The notes under the pieces were generated by a model. It was not told the DNA's origin. It searched no databases and worked only from the letters and a program-made list of their open reading frames with translations. A stretch of DNA of 64,000 bases from Ancylobacter tetraedralis (GTDB lineage: Bacteria > Pseudomonadota > Alphaproteobacteria > Rhizobiales > Xanthobacteraceae): positions 496,001-560,000 of the forward strand of contig NZ_JACICD010000002.1 of the NCBI RefSeq assembly GCF_014195655.1, in the 5' to 3' direction. Shown here one piece after another: positions 57,004 through 64,000 of the stretch. A program made the translations under genes and the position numbers. Position 1 is the stretch's first letter. The number at the start of each line of letters is the position of its first letter.

Positions 57004-57020
57004 CCTCGGCTCCACCATTC
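57004..57020. other. attR core
   Basis: CCTCGGCTCCACCATTC, identical to the attL core at 31275-31291. The tRNA 3' end duplicated here is not part of a tRNA. Downstream DNA is host. The last bases also supply the stop codon of a small doubtful minus-strand frame (57019-57234). Confidence 0.93.
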
Positions 57021-57478
57021 AGGCATCCCAATCCGCTGAAATGACATCGGAAGTTCGGGCCTCGCCCGGCGTGTCGGCGCGCCATCTGGCGGCGGCATCG
57101 GATGGCCATGGCGTGAGCGAGCCGAAATCGTTTCCGCGCATGCGATCCGGCGGGTTCACCAGGCCCTCGTTCAGGAAGCCCCGGCCAGCGCCGGCCGCAG
57201 GATTGCCGGCGGGCCGCGGGAGCCGGCGAATCATCGGCGATCGGCGTGTGGGTGCAGGCCTTCGGCACGAGCGGAATGTGCTCTTCAGCGAATCGACCCT
57301 TCAGTGAATCGACCATGCGCGACGAACCGTCTCCGCGCTCCACCGCTGATCGAGGCGGTCGGCGTCCATCTGGGCTCGAGACCTCCGCCAGTCGACACGT
57401 GGCCCGCGTGCCCCCGTCGGGCCGGGCGCCAAAGGCGCGGGGAGGGCCCGAGCGCGCGCCGGCCCGCCGGCCGGCCTG
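57021..57478. other. Host spacer right of the element
   Basis: These 458 bp have host-like GC content and no clear gene. A minus-strand frame 57019-57234 (71 codons, MIRRLPRPAGNPAAGAGRGF...) may encode a small protein whose stop codon lies across the attR edge, but it lacks a ribosome-binding site and recognised family. Before insertion this DNA followed tRNA-Ala. Confidence 0.4.
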
Positions 57479-57748
57479 TCAGGGCCGTGTGATCAGCGGC
57501 GGCCCGCTGCACGGCTCCTTGAGGCAGCTGGGCCACGGGATGCTCTGGCGGATGGCGGGCGGCAGCGGCGGGGCCGGGCTCCAGCCCGGCGGCGGCGGGG
57601 GAGCCTGCCGGGGAATCGGGGTCGTCACCGAGGGACGTTGCAGGATCGGGTTCTCGCGATATTGCGCACGGGCGTCGTCCGCGCACGCGGTGGCCAGCAG
57701 CGCGCCGGCGATCAGCGCGGCGACAATGTTGACGGTGTGGCGCAGCAT
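57479..57748 (-). CDS. Small secreted Pro-rich protein
   Basis: The 89-aa product has a signal peptide (MLRHTVNIVAALIAGALLATACADDARAQ, cut likely after ARA) and a Pro-rich mature part with two Cys near the C-terminus (WPSCLKEPCSGPPL), perhaps a disulfide. The family is unknown. It is on the same strand as ppk2 but convergent with nothing close; a 91-bp gap separates it from the ppk2 stop. Confidence 0.65.
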   Translation of the reverse strand: MLRHTVNIVAALIAGALLATACADDARAQYRENPILQRPSVTTPIPRQAPPPPPGWSPAPPLPPAIRQSIPWPSCLKEPCSGPPLITRP

Positions 57749-57839
57749 GGCGCGATCCTCCGCATGTCTCGTCCATGAACAAGTATGTCCGGGTGTCGCC
57801 TGTCAAGCCTTCCCCGCGCGCGGCTCCCGGCCACGTGCG

Positions 57840-58970
57840 CTACTCGACGCCGCTCCTGTGCTCGCCGCGCTCGTGAATGGAATTCGCCCGGCCCACCAGG
57901 AGCGTGTCGACCGGGCCGATGCGCGCGCTGTCCTTGTTGGTATAGGGCAGGGAATGCAGCACGTAGCGCATGGCGTTGATGCGCGCGCGCTTCTTGTCGT
58001 CGGACTTGATGACCGTCCAGGGCGAATCGGCCGTGTCGGTGTGGAAGAACATGGCCTCCTTGGCGCGGGTGTAATCATCCCATTTGTCGAGCGAGGCGAG
58101 GTCCACCGGCGAGAGCTTCCAGTGCTTCAGCGGGTGCACCTCGCGCTCCTTGAACCGGCGCCGCTGCTCGTCGCGGCTGACCGAGAACCAGAACTTGAAC
58201 AGGTGGATGCCGCTGCGGGTGATGTTGCGCTCGAATTCGGGGGCCTGCCGCAGGAACTCGCGATATTCGTCGTCGGTGCAGAAGCCCATCACCTTCTCCA
58301 CCCCGGCGCGGTTGTACCAGCTGCGGTCGAACAGCACGATCTCGCCCGTGGTGGGCAGGTGCTGCACATAGCGCTGGAAATACCATTGGCCGCGCTCCAC
58401 CTCGCTGGGCTTCTCCAGCGCGACGACCCGCGCACCCCGCGGGTTGAGGTGCTCCATGAAGCGCTTGATGGCGCCGCCCTTGCCGGCGGCGTCGCGGCCC
58501 TCGAACAGGATGATCACCCGCTGGCGCGCTTCCTTCACCCAGGATTGTAGCTTGAGAAGCTCGCTCTGCAGCACGAATTTCTCGCGCTCATAATCCCGGC
58601 GCAGCATCTTGTACTTGAAGGGATAGCCGCCCAGCCGCCAGTCATCGGCCAGTTCGTCGCTGGTCGTGCTGGGACTGCCGGATTTCCGGGGCATGCCGAG
58701 CGACTTGCGCAGCCGCACCGCGTCGTCGGGAGCGGCGCCGGCGATCAGCGCCTCCAGCCCCTCGCCGGATGCGGGCGAGGCGGCAAGCTCGGCGACCACC
58801 GAGAGCTCGGCTTCCTGTGCCGCCTCCACCCTCTCATCGGCCAGCCCGGTCTCGACGGCGGGGGGAGCCGCGGAGGGGCCGGAGGCGGAGGAGGGAGCCG
58901 CTGCGGCGGCGGCGGGTTTGCCCGCGCGCTTGCCCGCCGGGCGGCGCCTGGGTCCGGTGTCGTCCGACAT
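57840..58970 (-). CDS. ppk2: Polyphosphate kinase 2 family protein
   Basis: The 376-aa product has the PPK2 core from about residue 115: LFEGRDAAGKGGAIKRF (P-loop, 156-171), then GERGQWYFQRYVQHLP-type and DRSWYNRAGVEKVMGF lid motifs. PPK2 enzymes use polyphosphate to phosphorylate nucleotides. The first 110 residues are an Ala/Pro/Ser-rich extension without clear fold. ATG 58970 follows GGAAGGAGACAAATC. Whether it prefers GDP/ADP or AMP (class I/II) cannot be decided here. Confidence 0.93.
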   Translation of the reverse strand: MSDDTGPRRRPAGKRAGKPAAAAAAPSSASGPSAAPPAVETGLADERVEAAQEAELSVVAELAASPASGEGLEALIAGAAPDDAVRLRKSLGMPRKSGSPSTTSDELADDWRLGGYPFKYKMLRRDYEREKFVLQSELLKLQSWVKEARQRVIILFEGRDAAGKGGAIKRFMEHLNPRGARVVALEKPSEVERGQWYFQRYVQHLPTTGEIVLFDRSWYNRAGVEKVMGFCTDDEYREFLRQAPEFERNITRSGIHLFKFWFSVSRDEQRRRFKEREVHPLKHWKLSPVDLASLDKWDDYTRAKEAMFFHTDTADSPWTVIKSDDKKRARINAMRYVLHSLPYTNKDSARIGPVDTLLVGRANSIHERGEHRSGVE

Positions 58971-59352
58971 GATTTGTCTCCTTCCGCAGATGCACTCCCG
59001 GCCATCACCCGCGACCGGTGCCGCTACCGGGTCCGACAGACTGACAGTCCAGCTTGGAGGCACGCCATGAGGTGAGTCAAATGCCCCCGCTGCGCCGATG
59101 CGGGCGGCGACTCGCCCGGCTGCGGCTTTCTGTTTCCCACCCAATCGATGATATGTAGGCCGCGATCGAACGGGCGCCTCCGTGGCGGCGGTGTTACATC
59201 GGCGATGCCCGTGGGATGAGGGGGATAGTCCAAAGTTACGGACAATATTGGAGAGAAGTCTTCCGGTTAAACGGTAGTTATCTCAATATCGCCGCGGCGG
59301 CACGGGTCTCCCGAACAAGAAACACTCCGTAATTTCAGTTGAGGATTGCCAA
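58971..59352. promoter_or_regulatory. Intergenic region with rfbA promoter side
   Basis: This 382-bp gap lies between divergent ppk2 and rfbA. No real gene is seen (a 73-codon minus-strand frame lacks support). From about 59230 the DNA becomes AT-richer (GGTAGTTATCTCAATATCG), suggesting the rfbA promoter lies there; GTTGAGGATTGCCAA precedes the rfbA ATG. Confidence 0.45.
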
Positions 59353-60225
59353 ATGAAGGGTATTGTTCTGGCCGGTGGCGCGGGCACTCGCCTGCATCCG
59401 ATGACGCTCGTGACCTCAAAGCAGCTGATGCCGGTATACGACAAGCCGATGATCTATTACCCGCTGTCAACCCTGATGCTGGCCGGAATTCGCGAGATTC
59501 TGCTGATCTCGACGCCGCACGACCTGCCGCACTTCCAGCGCCTGCTGGGTGATGGTGAGCAATGGGGCCTGTCGATCCACTATGCCGAGCAGCCCCACCC
59601 CGGCGGGCTGGCGCAGGCCTATACAATCGGGGCCGATTTCGTGGCCGGCGGCCCGTCGGCGCTGGTGCTGGGCGACAACATCTTCTACGGCGCGGGCCTC
59701 GGCGCGCTGCTGGCGCGCGCATCCGAGCGCACCTCCGGCGCCACGGTCTTCGCCTATCACGTGGTCGATCCCGAGCGTTACGGCGTGGTCGCGTTCAACG
59801 ACGCGATGCAGGCGCTGTCGATCGAGGAAAAGCCCGCCGTGCCGAAATCCAACTGGGCGGTGACGGGGCTTTATTTCTATGATTCCCGGGTGGTCGACAT
59901 CGCGGCGAACCTCACGCCCTCCGCGCGCGGCGAACTGGAGATCACCGACGTCAACCGCGCCTATCTCGAGAGCGGCGACCTGAATGTCGAGCAGATGGGC
60001 CGCGGCTTCGCCTGGCTCGACACCGGCACGCCCGACAGCCTGCTGGAAGCCGCCGAATTCGTGCGGACGCTGGAGAAGCGCCAGGGCTTCAAGATCGCCT
60101 GCCCCGAGGAGATCGCCTACAAGCTCGGCTTCATCGACGCCGACCAGCTCGCGCGCCTCGCCTCCCAGCTGGGGAAGAGCAGCTATGGCGGCTATCTCAA
60201 GCAGCTGCTGGCGAGCGGCGAATGA
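59353..60225 (+). CDS. rfbA: Glucose-1-phosphate thymidylyltransferase
   Basis: The 290-aa nucleotidyltransferase has the sugar-nucleotide signature [18 protein letters not shown] (GGxGTRL at 8-14), [21 protein letters not shown] (metal Asp), [20 protein letters not shown] and [15 protein letters not shown]. It makes dTDP-glucose, the precursor of dTDP-rhamnose, for LPS or EPS. Length and motifs are typical. A hairpin (60258-60302) followed by CGTATTTT lies between it and the next gene. Confidence 0.95.
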   Translation: MKGIVLAGGAGTRLHPMTLVTSKQLMPVYDKPMIYYPLSTLMLAGIREILLISTPHDLPHFQRLLGDGEQWGLSIHYAEQPHPGGLAQAYTIGADFVAGGPSALVLGDNIFYGAGLGALLARASERTSGATVFAYHVVDPERYGVVAFNDAMQALSIEEKPAVPKSNWAVTGLYFYDSRVVDIAANLTPSARGELEITDVNRAYLESGDLNVEQMGRGFAWLDTGTPDSLLEAAEFVRTLEKRQGFKIACPEEIAYKLGFIDADQLARLASQLGKSSYGGYLKQLLASGE

Positions 60226-60257
60226 GGCGCGGCGGGGTGGCCCGGTGCCCGGCGCGC

Positions 60258-60310
60258 GGCCGGCAGGTCCATTGCGCGCGTGCCGACCTGCTCTTGCCGG
60301 CCCGTATTTT
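60258..60310 (+). terminator. Hairpin with short T-run after rfbA
   Basis: CGGCAGGTC... pairs with GACCTGC, and GGCCGGC pairs with GCCGGCC (60258-60302), giving a bulged stem of about 14 bp. It is followed by CGTATTTT (60303-60310). Probable partial terminator between rfbA and the phosphomannomutase gene. Confidence 0.45.
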
Positions 60311-60384
60311 CCCGGTCCGTTCGGTCCCGGTCCATTTCGCCGACGCCCGCGCGTCCATCGTCTGAAGAAGGGATGAGGTATTCG

Positions 60385-61884
60385 ATGTTCCCCTTGCCTG
60401 AAGCCTCGCTGAAGCCGAACACCTACGCCTACGAGACCGTGCCGCTGGTGAAGCCGACCGGCTTTCGTGAATATGACGCGCGCTGGCTGTTCGGCAGCGA
60501 GCTGAACCTGATGGGTGTTCAGGCGCTCGGCCTCGGCCTCGGCACGCTGATCCATGAGCTGGGCATCCGCCCGGAGCTGGTGACGGGCCACGATTTCCGC
60601 GGCTATTCGGCCTCGATCAAGCAGGGGCTGGTGCTCGGTCTCATGGCCGCCGGCATCAAGGTGCACGATATCGGCCTCGCCCTGTCGCCGATGGCCTATT
60701 TCGCGCAGTTCGCGCTGGATATTCCCTGCGTGGCGATGGTGACGGCCTCGCATAACGACAATGGCTGGACCGGCGTGAAGATGGGCGTGAACCGCCCGAT
60801 GACCTTCGGCCCGGACGAGATGAGCCGGCTCAAGGAAATCGTGCTCTCGGGCGCCGGCATTCAGCGCGCGGGCGGCAGCTACACCTATGTCGAGAACTTC
60901 CCCGAGGTCTATATCCAGGACCTGACCGACCGGCCCAAGCTGAAGAATCCCATCAAGGCCGTGGTCGCCTGCGGCAATGGCACGGCGGGCGCCTTTGCCC
61001 CGCGCATCCTGGAGGCGCTGGGCGTCGAGGTGGTGCCGCTCGACACGGACCTCGACCACAGCTTTCCCAAATACAACCCCAACCCGGAAGACATGGAAAT
61101 GCTGCACGCCATGCGCGATGCGGTACTGGCCTCGGGGGCCGATGTCGGGCTCGGCTTCGACGGCGACGGCGATCGCTGCGGCGTGGTGGACGATCTGGGC
61201 GAGGAAATCTTCGCCGACAAGGTTGGCGTCATGCTGGCGCGCGATCTCTCCGCGCTCCATCCCGGCGCCACTTTCGTGGTCGACGTGAAGTCGACCGGGC
61301 TGTTCGTCACCGATCCGGTGCTGATCGCCAACGGCGTCAAGGCCGATTACTGGAAGACCGGCCATTCCTACATGAAGCGCCGCGTCAACGAGACCGGCGC
61401 GCTGGTCGGCTTCGAGAAATCGGGGCACTATTTCTTCAACAAGCCGATCGGGCGCGGCTATGATGACGGTCTCGTCTCGGCCATCGCCATTCTCGACATG
61501 CTCGACCGCAATCCGGGCAGGAAGCTGTCCGAATTGAAGGACGCGCTGCCCAAGACCTGGTCCTCGCCGACCATGTCGCCGCACTGCGCCGACGAGACCA
61601 AATATGTCGTGGTCGACGCGGTCGTGAAGCATTTCGAGGCGATGGCGGCGCGCGGCGATACCATTGACGGCCAGAAGATCCGCGACCTCGTGACGGTGAA
61701 CGGCGTGCGCGTCACCGTGGAGGACGGCTCCTGGGGGCTGGTGCGCGCCTCCTCCAACAAGCCGGAACTGGTGGTGGTGGTCGAAAGCCCGGTATCGGAA
61801 GGTCGCATGCGCGACATGTTCGCGCTGGTGGACGGCGTGCTGCGCACCCATCCGGAAGTCGGCGCCTATAATCAGAGCCTGTGA
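60385..61884 (+). CDS. Phosphomannomutase/phosphoglucomutase
   Basis: The 499-aa alpha-D-phosphohexomutase has the phosphoserine loop VTASHNDNGWTG (S122), metal loop DGDGDR (259-264), sugar-binding GFEKSGHYFF and phosphate-binding RASSNKPELVV. It interconverts hexose-1- and 6-phosphates, supplying glucose-1-phosphate to RfbA or mannose-1-phosphate. ATG 60385 (MFPLPEAS) has GAGG 6 bp upstream; ATG 60373 is an alternative. AlgC-type dual specificity is likely but not provable. Confidence 0.93.
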   Translation: MFPLPEASLKPNTYAYETVPLVKPTGFREYDARWLFGSELNLMGVQALGLGLGTLIHELGIRPELVTGHDFRGYSASIKQGLVLGLMAAGIKVHDIGLALSPMAYFAQFALDIPCVAMVTASHNDNGWTGVKMGVNRPMTFGPDEMSRLKEIVLSGAGIQRAGGSYTYVENFPEVYIQDLTDRPKLKNPIKAVVACGNGTAGAFAPRILEALGVEVVPLDTDLDHSFPKYNPNPEDMEMLHAMRDAVLASGADVGLGFDGDGDRCGVVDDLGEEIFADKVGVMLARDLSALHPGATFVVDVKSTGLFVTDPVLIANGVKADYWKTGHSYMKRRVNETGALVGFEKSGHYFFNKPIGRGYDDGLVSAIAILDMLDRNPGRKLSELKDALPKTWSSPTMSPHCADETKYVVVDAVVKHFEAMAARGDTIDGQKIRDLVTVNGVRVTVEDGSWGLVRASSNKPELVVVVESPVSEGRMRDMFALVDGVLRTHPEVGAYNQSL

Positions 61885-61955
61885 GGGCGACCCGCGCCGC
61901 GGCACCGGCGGCGGCGCGGGATCACCGACGGGACATGCGGCGGGCGGGCTCCGGC

Positions 61956-62864
61956 TCAGGTGAGGATGCCGTCCCGCTTCAGCATCTCGTGGGCGGTGAG
62001 GCCCTGCGCCTGCGCCCGGCGTTCCAGCTCAAGAAGCGAGGCGTCGACATAGGTGCGGTACCAATAGGCCTGCAGGAAGTGGAAGAAGAAACCCTCCTTC
62101 CCGTCCAGAAAGCCGCGCCCGATCCCGTAGCGATAAAAGAAATACAGTGAGGAGCGCAGCGCGCTCGGCAGCCGGTTGTAGATGCGCTCCTTGAGGAAGC
62201 GCTTGCGCCGGGCCGATCCGCTGAGGTCGCCGGCTTTCTCCCGGCTCTCGCCGGCCGCGCGCGAGGCGATGATGTCGTAGGCCTCGCGCCGCGCATAGCC
62301 GATATGCTTGCCGGTCCACCAGGCGAGGTCGTTCAGATTGTGGTCGACCAGATCGCCCGGCAGCGTCGCCGTGACCGGGTTCTCGACCAGAATGTGCTCG
62401 TCCATCCAGCGCTGCTCGATGCGCCCCGCGCCGCTGCGCCAGAGCCGCAGCATGAGCGCGGGGTAGAAAAAGCCATGGGTGATCGGCCGATCGAGAAACA
62501 CCACCTTGCGGCGGAAATAGACCGCGTTCACCGCGCCGGGACGGGCGAGAAAGTCGCCGATCGCCTGCTGCAGCGCGGGCTCCAGATATTCGTCGGCATC
62601 GATGCGCATGGTCCAGCCAGTGGTGATGCCGGCATTGTCGAGGCCCCACTGGAACTGGGTGGCGTAGTTGCGCCACGGGTTGAGGAACACCTCGGCGCCG
62701 TGCGCGCGGGCGATCTCCGCCGTGTCGTCGGTGGAGTGGCTGTCGATCACGCAGATGCGCGCGGCCACCGGGCGCAGGCTGTCGATGCAGCGGGCAATAT
62801 GTTTCGCCTCGTTGAAGGTGAGGATGATGGCGGTGATTCCGCCGGGGCTGTCGCTCTGCGCCAT
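61956..62864 (-). CDS. Glycosyltransferase family 2 (GT-A)
   Basis: The 302-aa product has ITAIILTFNEAKHIARCIDSL (nucleotide-binding N-terminus), SHSTDDTAEIA and the DxD-type metal motif IDADEYL (about 88-94). The C-terminal part (YFFYRYGIGRGFLDGKEGFFFHFLQAYWYRTYVDA) resembles the LgtF/WaaE type of LPS-core sugar transferases. The acceptor is unknown. It begins 2 bp after the stop of the fusion gene to its right, in an operon read leftwards. Confidence 0.92.
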   Translation of the reverse strand: MAQSDSPGGITAIILTFNEAKHIARCIDSLRPVAARICVIDSHSTDDTAEIARAHGAEVFLNPWRNYATQFQWGLDNAGITTGWTMRIDADEYLEPALQQAIGDFLARPGAVNAVYFRRKVVFLDRPITHGFFYPALMLRLWRSGAGRIEQRWMDEHILVENPVTATLPGDLVDHNLNDLAWWTGKHIGYARREAYDIIASRAAGESREKAGDLSGSARRKRFLKERIYNRLPSALRSSLYFFYRYGIGRGFLDGKEGFFFHFLQAYWYRTYVDASLLELERRAQAQGLTAHEMLKRDGILT

Positions 62865-62866
62865 GC

Positions 62867-64000
62867 TCAGCGCCTCCGGAAGGGTTTGCGGGGCTTCAGC
62901 GCCACGGCCGGGTTGCCCGAATAGATGGTCCAGGCCGTGAGGTCGCGCAGGGCGACCCCGCGCGCGCCGAGCACCGCGCCCTCGCCCACGGTGACGCCGG
63001 GCCCCACGAAGGCCTCGGCGCAGATCCAGGCGTCGTCATGGATGGTGATCGGGCGCACGCGCAGCTGGAAATCGGCGCTCTGCACGTCATGGGTGCCGCT
63101 GCACAGATGCGCGCGCTGCGAGACGACGACATGGTGTCCGATCCGCGTCGGCGCCATGCAGTAGCAGATGACGCCCGGCCCCAGCGCCGAATAGGGCGCC
63201 ATGTCGAGATTGGGCGGATACCAGACGCGCGCGCTGCCATAGACCTGCACGCCCGTGCCGATGCGCGCACCGAACAGCCGCAGCAGCATCGCCCGCCAGC
63301 GGCGCAGCGGCGGCGGCGTCCAGGCGGCGAGCAGAGCCCAGGTGAGCTGCCACACCACCCGCAGCAGCCGGTGCTTCAGCGGAAAGCTCGGGGCCCCCTC
63401 GAAGGTGGCGGTGCTGTTGGCCGCCAGCGGCCCGCCGGGGGAGGGCGGGCGAGCGGCCGAAGAGGTGGGCGAAGGGGAGGGCGAAGGGGTGGGCGAGGCA
63501 GCAGGCAAGGCCGTGGCAATGGTATCCGCGGTCACGGGCGTGCCCGCCGAGGGCACGGGAACTCGCTCGTCCGCGGGATGGGCCTCGCCGCGATAGGTGG
63601 CGACGAGTGCGTTGACGACAGCGTCCTGCGAGAACACCTCGCGGTGCAACTGCCGGGCATTCTCCACCATGGTGGTAACGCGTGCGTCGGGCCATGTGAC
63701 GAAATCGGCGATCTCCCGCTCCAGCGCGGCGGCATCCGGGCTGATGGCCAGCGCGGCGCCGCGCTCGAAGCCGATGCCGAGATTGCAGGCTGGCGTCATC
63801 AGTACGGGCAGCCCGGCGGCCCAGGCCTCCAGAACGGTCATCGGCAGGCCCTCGCTCTTGGAGGGCAGCAACAGGGCATCCGCGCCGGCCAGCGAGCGGG
63901 CCTTGCCGTCGCCATATTGCGGGCCGGCATAGGTCACGTTGCCGAAGCGCGCGGCCAGCGCTTCGATCCGCCCGACGAAATCGGGCGAGCCATCGACCCA
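62867..64000 (-). CDS. Glycosyltransferase-acetyltransferase fusion, 5' part outside the window
   Basis: The open frame runs to the right edge, so the N-terminus is missing. The visible N-terminal part is the C-terminal half of a GT4 (GT-B) glycosyltransferase (GADALLLPSKSEGLPMTVLEAWAAGLPVLMT, with the conserved EGLP-x7-E). A Pro/Ser/Thr-rich linker (PTPSPSPSPTSS region) follows. The last 165 residues form a hexapeptide-repeat acetyltransferase of the WcaF/NodL type (YSALGPGVICYCMAPTRIGHHVVVSQRAHLCSGTHD). One polypeptide adding and acetylating a sugar is plausible. Confidence 0.85.
   Translation of the reverse strand, partial: WVDGSPDFVGRIEALAARFGNVTYAGPQYGDGKARSLAGADALLLPSKSEGLPMTVLEAWAAGLPVLMTPACNLGIGFERGAALAISPDAAALEREIADFVTWPDARVTTMVENARQLHREVFSQDAVVNALVATYRGEAHPADERVPVPSAGTPVTADTIATALPAASPTPSPSPSPTSSAARPPSPGGPLAANSTATFEGAPSFPLKHRLLRVVWQLTWALLAAWTPPPLRRWRAMLLRLFGARIGTGVQVYGSARVWYPPNLDMAPYSALGPGVICYCMAPTRIGHHVVVSQRAHLCSGTHDVQSADFQLRVRPITIHDDAWICAEAFVGPGVTVGEGAVLGARGVALRDLTAWTIYSGNPAVALKPRKPFRRR

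Larger units (their letters stand above)
31275..57020. mobile_element. 25.7-kb tRNA-Ala integrative element, podophage-satellite-like or defective prophage
   Basis: The element is bounded by identical 17-bp direct repeats (31275-31291 and 57004-57020) derived from the tRNA 3' end. It encodes a P4-type integrase next to the right end, an AlpA-like protein, a replication operon, regulators, small genes, a terminase small subunit and two large ejection-type virion proteins. No large terminase, portal, major capsid, tail tube or classic lysis gene was found. Reading frames of the large phage-like genes are intact. Parts of the element (around 41.3 and 55.2 kb) are far poorer in GC than the host. 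Satellite versus remnant prophage remains open. Confidence 0.9.

Noticed and set aside
57004-57020. Second tRNA gene at attR
   Set aside because: Only the last 14 nt of tRNA-Ala plus TTC are present; no D or anticodon arm lies upstream, so it is an attachment-site duplicate.
31213-57020. Complete inducible prophage
   Set aside because: No large terminase, portal, capsid or tail-tube gene could be recognised in any frame, so a self-sufficient phage is unlikely, although distant homologues missed by eye remain possible.
59467-61905. An 812-codon minus-strand open frame opposite rfbA and the phosphohexomutase gene
   Set aside because: It is an antisense shadow caused by high third-position GC; the plus strand encodes two enzymes with complete catalytic motifs and the antisense product is His/Arg/Gly-rich with no fold.

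Overview
The window is a GC-rich chromosomal segment of an autotrophic alphaproteobacterium. The evidence is a complete red-type (form IC) RuBisCO operon in the order cbbFPTALSXE with a divergent cbbR, and a dapF-mtaB-ftsY block. A Xanthobacteraceae-type member of the Hyphomicrobiales (Ancylobacter/Starkeya-like) would fit, but that is inference from gene order and style, not from a search.

Layout. 1-3.7 kb: the 3' part of a molybdenum hydroxylase large subunit, a LysR regulator and a divergent NAD(P)-binding oxidoreductase. 3.6-14.0 kb: cbbR and the Calvin-Benson-Bassham operon (bisphosphatase, phosphoribulokinase, transketolase, aldolase, RuBisCO large and small subunits, CbbX activase, ribulose-phosphate epimerase), with hairpins between cbbL and cbbS and a terminator-like hairpin between cbbS and cbbX. 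14.0-31.3 kb: housekeeping genes (ftsY, mtaB, dapF, rlmN, argG, typA, yggT/DUF167), small stress-type genes, a MarR/MFS pair, a site-2 protease and tRNA-Ala(CGC).

31.275-57.020 kb: a 25.7-kb integrative element inserted in the 3' end of tRNA-Ala. It is bounded by a perfect 17-bp direct repeat and carries similar arm-type repeats near both ends. It encodes a P4-type tyrosine integrase, an AlpA/excisionase-like protein, a translationally coupled replication operon (small HTH protein, winged-helix-like protein, unknown protein, RepA-like ATPase, DUF2786-like/HTH protein), DUF3102 and P63C proteins, a Cro/CI regulator, SRAP, a run of small genes including two Tat-signal paralogues, an AlbA_2/Schlafen-type ATP-binding protein, a terminase small subunit and two very large, intact podovirus-like ejection proteins. 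I find no large terminase, portal, capsid, scaffold, tail tube, holin or conventional lysis cassette. This makes it either a podophage satellite (PICI-like, with its own TerS and DNA-ejection proteins) or an unusually well-preserved defective prophage. A dense cluster of TTGTGATC/GATCACAA octamers lies inside the RepA-like gene and looks like an iteron origin embedded in coding DNA.

57.0-64.0 kb: host DNA with a small secreted protein, PPK2 polyphosphate kinase, and surface-polysaccharide genes (rfbA, phosphomannomutase/phosphoglucomutase, a family-2 glycosyltransferase, and a glycosyltransferase-acetyltransferase fusion running off the right edge).

How it fits together: the cbb genes regenerate ribulose-1,5-bisphosphate and fix CO2 under CbbR control. 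The element appears to replicate, excise and integrate by its own genes, but would need a helper phage for most of its particle if it is mobile. Long open frames antisense to real genes are common here because of the GC content and were left out.
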